Assembly: GCA_964019155.1 (NCBI GenBank)
Contig: OZ025241.1
Location: forward strand, 59,153,217-59,217,216
Source: Osedax fenrisi
Lineage: Eukaryota > Annelida > Polychaeta > Sabellida > Siboglinidae
DNA length: 64,000 bases
Direction of reading: 5' to 3'
Positions 61,012 to 64,000 of this stretch are shown here, piece after piece (within the stretch, counting starts at the first letter, position 1; each line of letters begins with the position of its first letter). A program made the position numbers and the translations under genes. The notes beneath the pieces are model-generated. The model ran no database searches, had not been told where the DNA came from, and saw only the letters and a list, made by a program, of their open reading frames with translations.

Positions 61012-63715
61012 GTCAGCAGCCTCTACCAGTGTTATGTTCCGTACGATGTGTTATGTATGTGTTCGCGGTTACTTTATAAGGACACTCATTTGGGTATTCT
61101 AAATATCAAAAGATTATTACAAATTCTCATCTTATAATAATTAATAAATTATTATTTAAATATTTGTATAACTAATTATCCATTTATTAACGTATGATAC
61201 TATCAAATAAATTCAATAATTATAAAACCAATAAATATATATGTACTGAATTAATTTACATATTATTTTACTTATAAATTGACAGTAAAATAACAATATT
61301 ATGATTCTTATTTTTAAATCATTTGAAATTATATAATTAATATGTTTAAAATGACTTTAATTATGTTATTTATTGTAAGATTAGATCATCTATTATGTAA
61401 TTCTTACCTGTAATATGCATATGTATTATGTTATTATATTGTAATTTTACATTGATATTAACTTATCTTTATTACATGCTGATTTATTTAATGACACTAG
61501 AAACTTCAATATATATTATTTATTTTATTTTTTTTGTAGATATGTTTCATAATATTTTAATTTATATTGAAAAGTAGCAAGGTAATAACAAGATAATTGT
61601 GTCAATGTATTAATGAGATATCGTATAATCAATCTAGTAATGATTTTATAATTACTCTAGCAATGCCTAAATCTGACTATAATAATAATTTACTATGTAA
61701 ATTGTATTAAATATTAAATAATCCTTTTATTGGCCTATCTAATAACATTTAATTAAATGAATTAATTTTATAATATTAGCAAATATCATATTATTTGTAG
61801 ACACATTATTTATTTATTTGAATATTTAAAATTTAATTTTCATATATTTTAAGTACTATTTCAATTTATTTCAAATAGTACACATATACACGCAGATCTT
61901 AGATTATCAAAATAACTGAGCTCATCATGTGTACTTCATGACTTCACTCCTCCTAGCTAATATAACATAATAACTATTACCATTTGTAATTTAGCGATGT
62001 ATATATTGAGATAATGATTTCACAAGAAATGATTAATTGTAGTATCTATCTATTCACTACTGTACAACTCGGCATATAAAACAGTCGTATATTGCCCTAG
62101 CATCGATAATATGCCCATAACCCCTAGCATCCATAGTATACGATCACCGCATTTAGCCTAACTACATCATAACATAATATAGCCACGCCGAGAGAGAGAG
62201 AGAGAGATGGGTGTGTATGTGTGTGTGTGTATGTATGTGATTGCATTAATTGTGCATTGATTTGCCATTCACAGCCCACGGGCCCTATATTTCAATAGTA
62301 AATAATATTTCTACTTATGTGATCTGTAGCTGTGTATTACTCCGCTTCTTCCTAATGTAATACATAACCAGTCTAGTATACTATAATAGTAGACTTTATA
62401 TATTTATATATATATATATATGTTTTCAATTATATTTGTATATTATATTTGTATACTATATTTGTATACTATATTTGTACTTTTTATTATATTAATATAT
62501 AATTCATATGCTTAATAAATTTCTATATTATAATGATATTATATTTATATAAATTTATATATTATTGCAATATTAATGTACTTCATAGAACTAGTGGAAA
62601 CTAATTTTAAATATTTATTTTCCAATAAAAGCGTAATTATTAATTTATATAATATATATGTGTTAGTGATGTACAATTTTCAAGAATAGTAAGTATCAGT
62701 ATTGTTTGACAGCAGTATTAGTATCGTATCATATGCTGGGGTTACAAGATGATGACATATATGACCGGGTAACACTGAAGTTCCTCCAAATCTTGATTCT
62801 CGTAGCTATTCTTAGTCCCCACTAGTTCGATGAGATGATCTGATTTTCACATTTAACTAAATTCAATATTTACAATATGCTCAAATGCCTAGAACATATT
62901 TTCTGACTACATTATTTGTATATTTATTGTTTTTGTTGTTACAATTACAGTAATAAATGTATCTCATCTTATCTTACAATAGAGGTATCTGTATTATTAA
63001 CATATCTATGAAATAATAATAATATCAGTATTGTATTATTATCATCATTATAATATAAATAATTCTATGTTGATTGACAGTGGCAGAATAACTATAAACT
63101 AATGAGAAACCCAGAGGTCAACAAATTAATCAAACAAAATCTCCAATGATATTGGAAACTACCGTAAAACATTAACAAAATCTCCAATAACAAAAATCCG
63201 AAATAGCCTTATTCTATTATTTAAATTCCGAAATAGTCCTAGTTTTATATTAAAGTCCAATCCGAGTCCGATATAACATAAATGATACTGTACCCTCGTT
63301 GTGAACATAGATTACAAGATAATCTATGGTACTCTCCTTTGAGCAGAAATTGTATATACTGCATTATATTTTATTTCTACTCAATAAACCATATTCAATT
63401 CAATATAATATATGTATCATGATATATTATGAAATATTTTAGTAAGAAAACAAATATATCTAGACTGTTATCCTTTTGCTTACTTTTTTAATTCTGACCT
63501 ATTGGTTGGATGGATTATGTTTTATTCTATATTTAGATATTATTAACAACAATAGATACCATGTTAAATATAATATTTATATAGAGTGGTCTGTTGTGTT
63601 AATGTGTGCAAGTCTGTTAGTAGTCATTATCTATACTGAATAACAATATTCATTTTAGAGTTCAGTTTTTAGGTTTAGACCAATAATTTAATTATGGTAG
63701 AGTTATATATAGGAA

Positions 63716-63793
<78 letters not shown>

Positions 63794-63949
63794 CAAATGT
63801 AATTATATATTATACAAATATAATTACGTTTATACAATTATACTAAAAAGACTAATAGAAATCTACGAATAATAATATAATGACATACTGTAGAATTGAG
63901 CTAATACTCGTGTGTGTGTGTGTGTATAAGAACATGACTAATTGTACAG
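61012..63949 (+). other. Rabphilin intron 3
   Basis: GT...AG intron of 2938 bp. Holds GA/GT microsatellites (62191-62238), ATATTTGTATACT tandem units (62438-62480) and the long (AT)n tract. Another TAGTGATGTAC start-like motif is at 62666 without a paired end. Confidence 0.75.
63718..63788. repeat. Long (AT)n tract in rabphilin intron 3
   Basis: An AT run of about 70 bases, 160 bp before exon 4. Confidence 0.95.
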
Positions 63950-64000
63950 GCGGTGTGTTCGAAGTGTGGGATAGACACGACGAATAGTTCGAAGCACGCG
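63950..64000 (+). CDS. RPH3A: Rabphilin, coding exon 4 (partial, cut by window end)
   Basis: Begins after the acceptor TTGTACAG in phase 0, matching the donor of exon 3. The 17 codons visible give AVCSKCGID and then a Thr/Asn/Ser-rich stretch. They supply the third cysteine pair (Cys120, Cys123) of the zinc finger, in the position of the family's VCTKCGVE. The fourth cysteine pair, the linker and the two C2 domains that rabphilin normally has must lie beyond the window. A polypyrimidine-poor, GT-rich microsatellite (63911-63925) precedes the acceptor. Intron 3 is 2938 bp. Confidence 0.88.

Larger units (their letters stand above)
57117..64000 (+). other. RPH3A: Rabphilin gene locus, 5' part
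   Basis: Spliced model of exons 57117-57193, 59325-59468, 60882-61011 and 63950-64000 (open). All three junctions keep frame and yield 134 residues of continuous Rab-binding domain. Known family role: a Rab3/Rab27-GTP effector recruited to vesicles, with C-terminal C2 domains binding Ca2+ and phospholipid (not in this window). A lone Rab-binding domain without C2 domains would instead be Noc2/RPH3AL. The N-terminal WVCPNDRQLALRAKL favours rabphilin, but the C2 domains are needed to decide. Confidence 0.85.

Noticed and set aside
60813..61079. Open frame of 88 residues overlapping rabphilin exon 3
   Set aside because: Different frame from the conserved CILC/CDDC peptide. A shadow of the exon's GC-rich sequence.
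62666..63290. Possible further hAT-like element starting TAGTGATGTAC in rabphilin intron 3
   Set aside because: No matching inverted end or 8-bp duplication found.

Overview
This window is AT-rich nuclear DNA from an animal, most likely a bilaterian invertebrate. Genes are sparse and intron-rich, coding exons are the only sustained GC-balanced stretches, (AT)n microsatellites are very abundant, and the intergenic space is filled with metazoan transposons (RTE-like and CR1/L2-like LINEs, a tRNA-derived SINE, hAT elements, MITEs). There are no bacterial operons, rRNA, functional tRNA or CRISPR arrays. The phylum cannot be fixed from the sequence alone.

Two protein-coding genes can be supported by splice sites and reading-frame continuity. 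(1) On the minus strand, 21770 down to 18968, four exons with matching phases give a 337-residue protein made of tandem beta-trefoil (ricin-B-like) lectin units. It is followed by a polyadenylation signal. (2) On the plus strand from 57117 to the window end lie the first four coding exons of a rabphilin (RPH3A family) gene. They encode the Rab-binding helix and six of the eight zinc-binding cysteines of the FYVE-like finger, and the gene runs off the right edge. Upstream are promoter-like islands at 56330-56570, 50430-50590 and 44000-44490. They carry CRE/D-box (bZIP) motifs, GC boxes, a CCAAT box, TATA elements and one candidate non-coding first exon with a clean donor at 44485.

Layout. 1-1.77 kb: AT-rich filler. 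1.77-3.24 kb: decayed RTE-like LINE (-). 4.87-5.41 kb: non-autonomous hAT with perfect 8-bp target duplication. 5.7-6.0 kb: SINE. 7.45-9.02 kb: element with compound inverted ends. 10.3-13.2 kb: GGTATAAC satellite-like arrays. 14.0-18.6 kb: decayed YLDDG-type reverse transcriptase relic (-), broken up by a complete hAT element (15.62-17.14 kb) and a LINE tail (+). 19.0-21.8 kb: lectin gene. 23.7-27.8 kb: two elements ending in GGGGAAA with internal TCCGNATNCGGA-type motifs, and between them a TGCTTCTATTA minisatellite. 31.0-31.4 kb: small MITE. 32.4 kb: SINE. 32.9-35.8 kb: large inverted repeat whose loop holds a young RTE LINE tail. 39.6-42.0 kb: CR1/L2-like LINE (-). 42.25 kb: SINE. 44 kb: promoter-like island. 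45.2 kb: second copy of the CR1/L2 LINE tail (+). 46.9 kb: hAT MITE. 47.6 kb: SINE fragment. 50 kb: bZIP-site cluster. 52.6-53.9 kb: hAT element with a TTAA-flanked element nested in it. 54.0 kb: SINE. 54.8-55.5 kb: relic of a repeat-associated protein. 56.3-64 kb: rabphilin promoter region and exons.

The two genes show no obvious functional link. The repeat landscape is the dominant content. The most unusual observations are the lectin gene itself, the bZIP-site islands upstream of rabphilin, the nested TTAA element inside the hAT element, and the GGGGAAA-ended element family.
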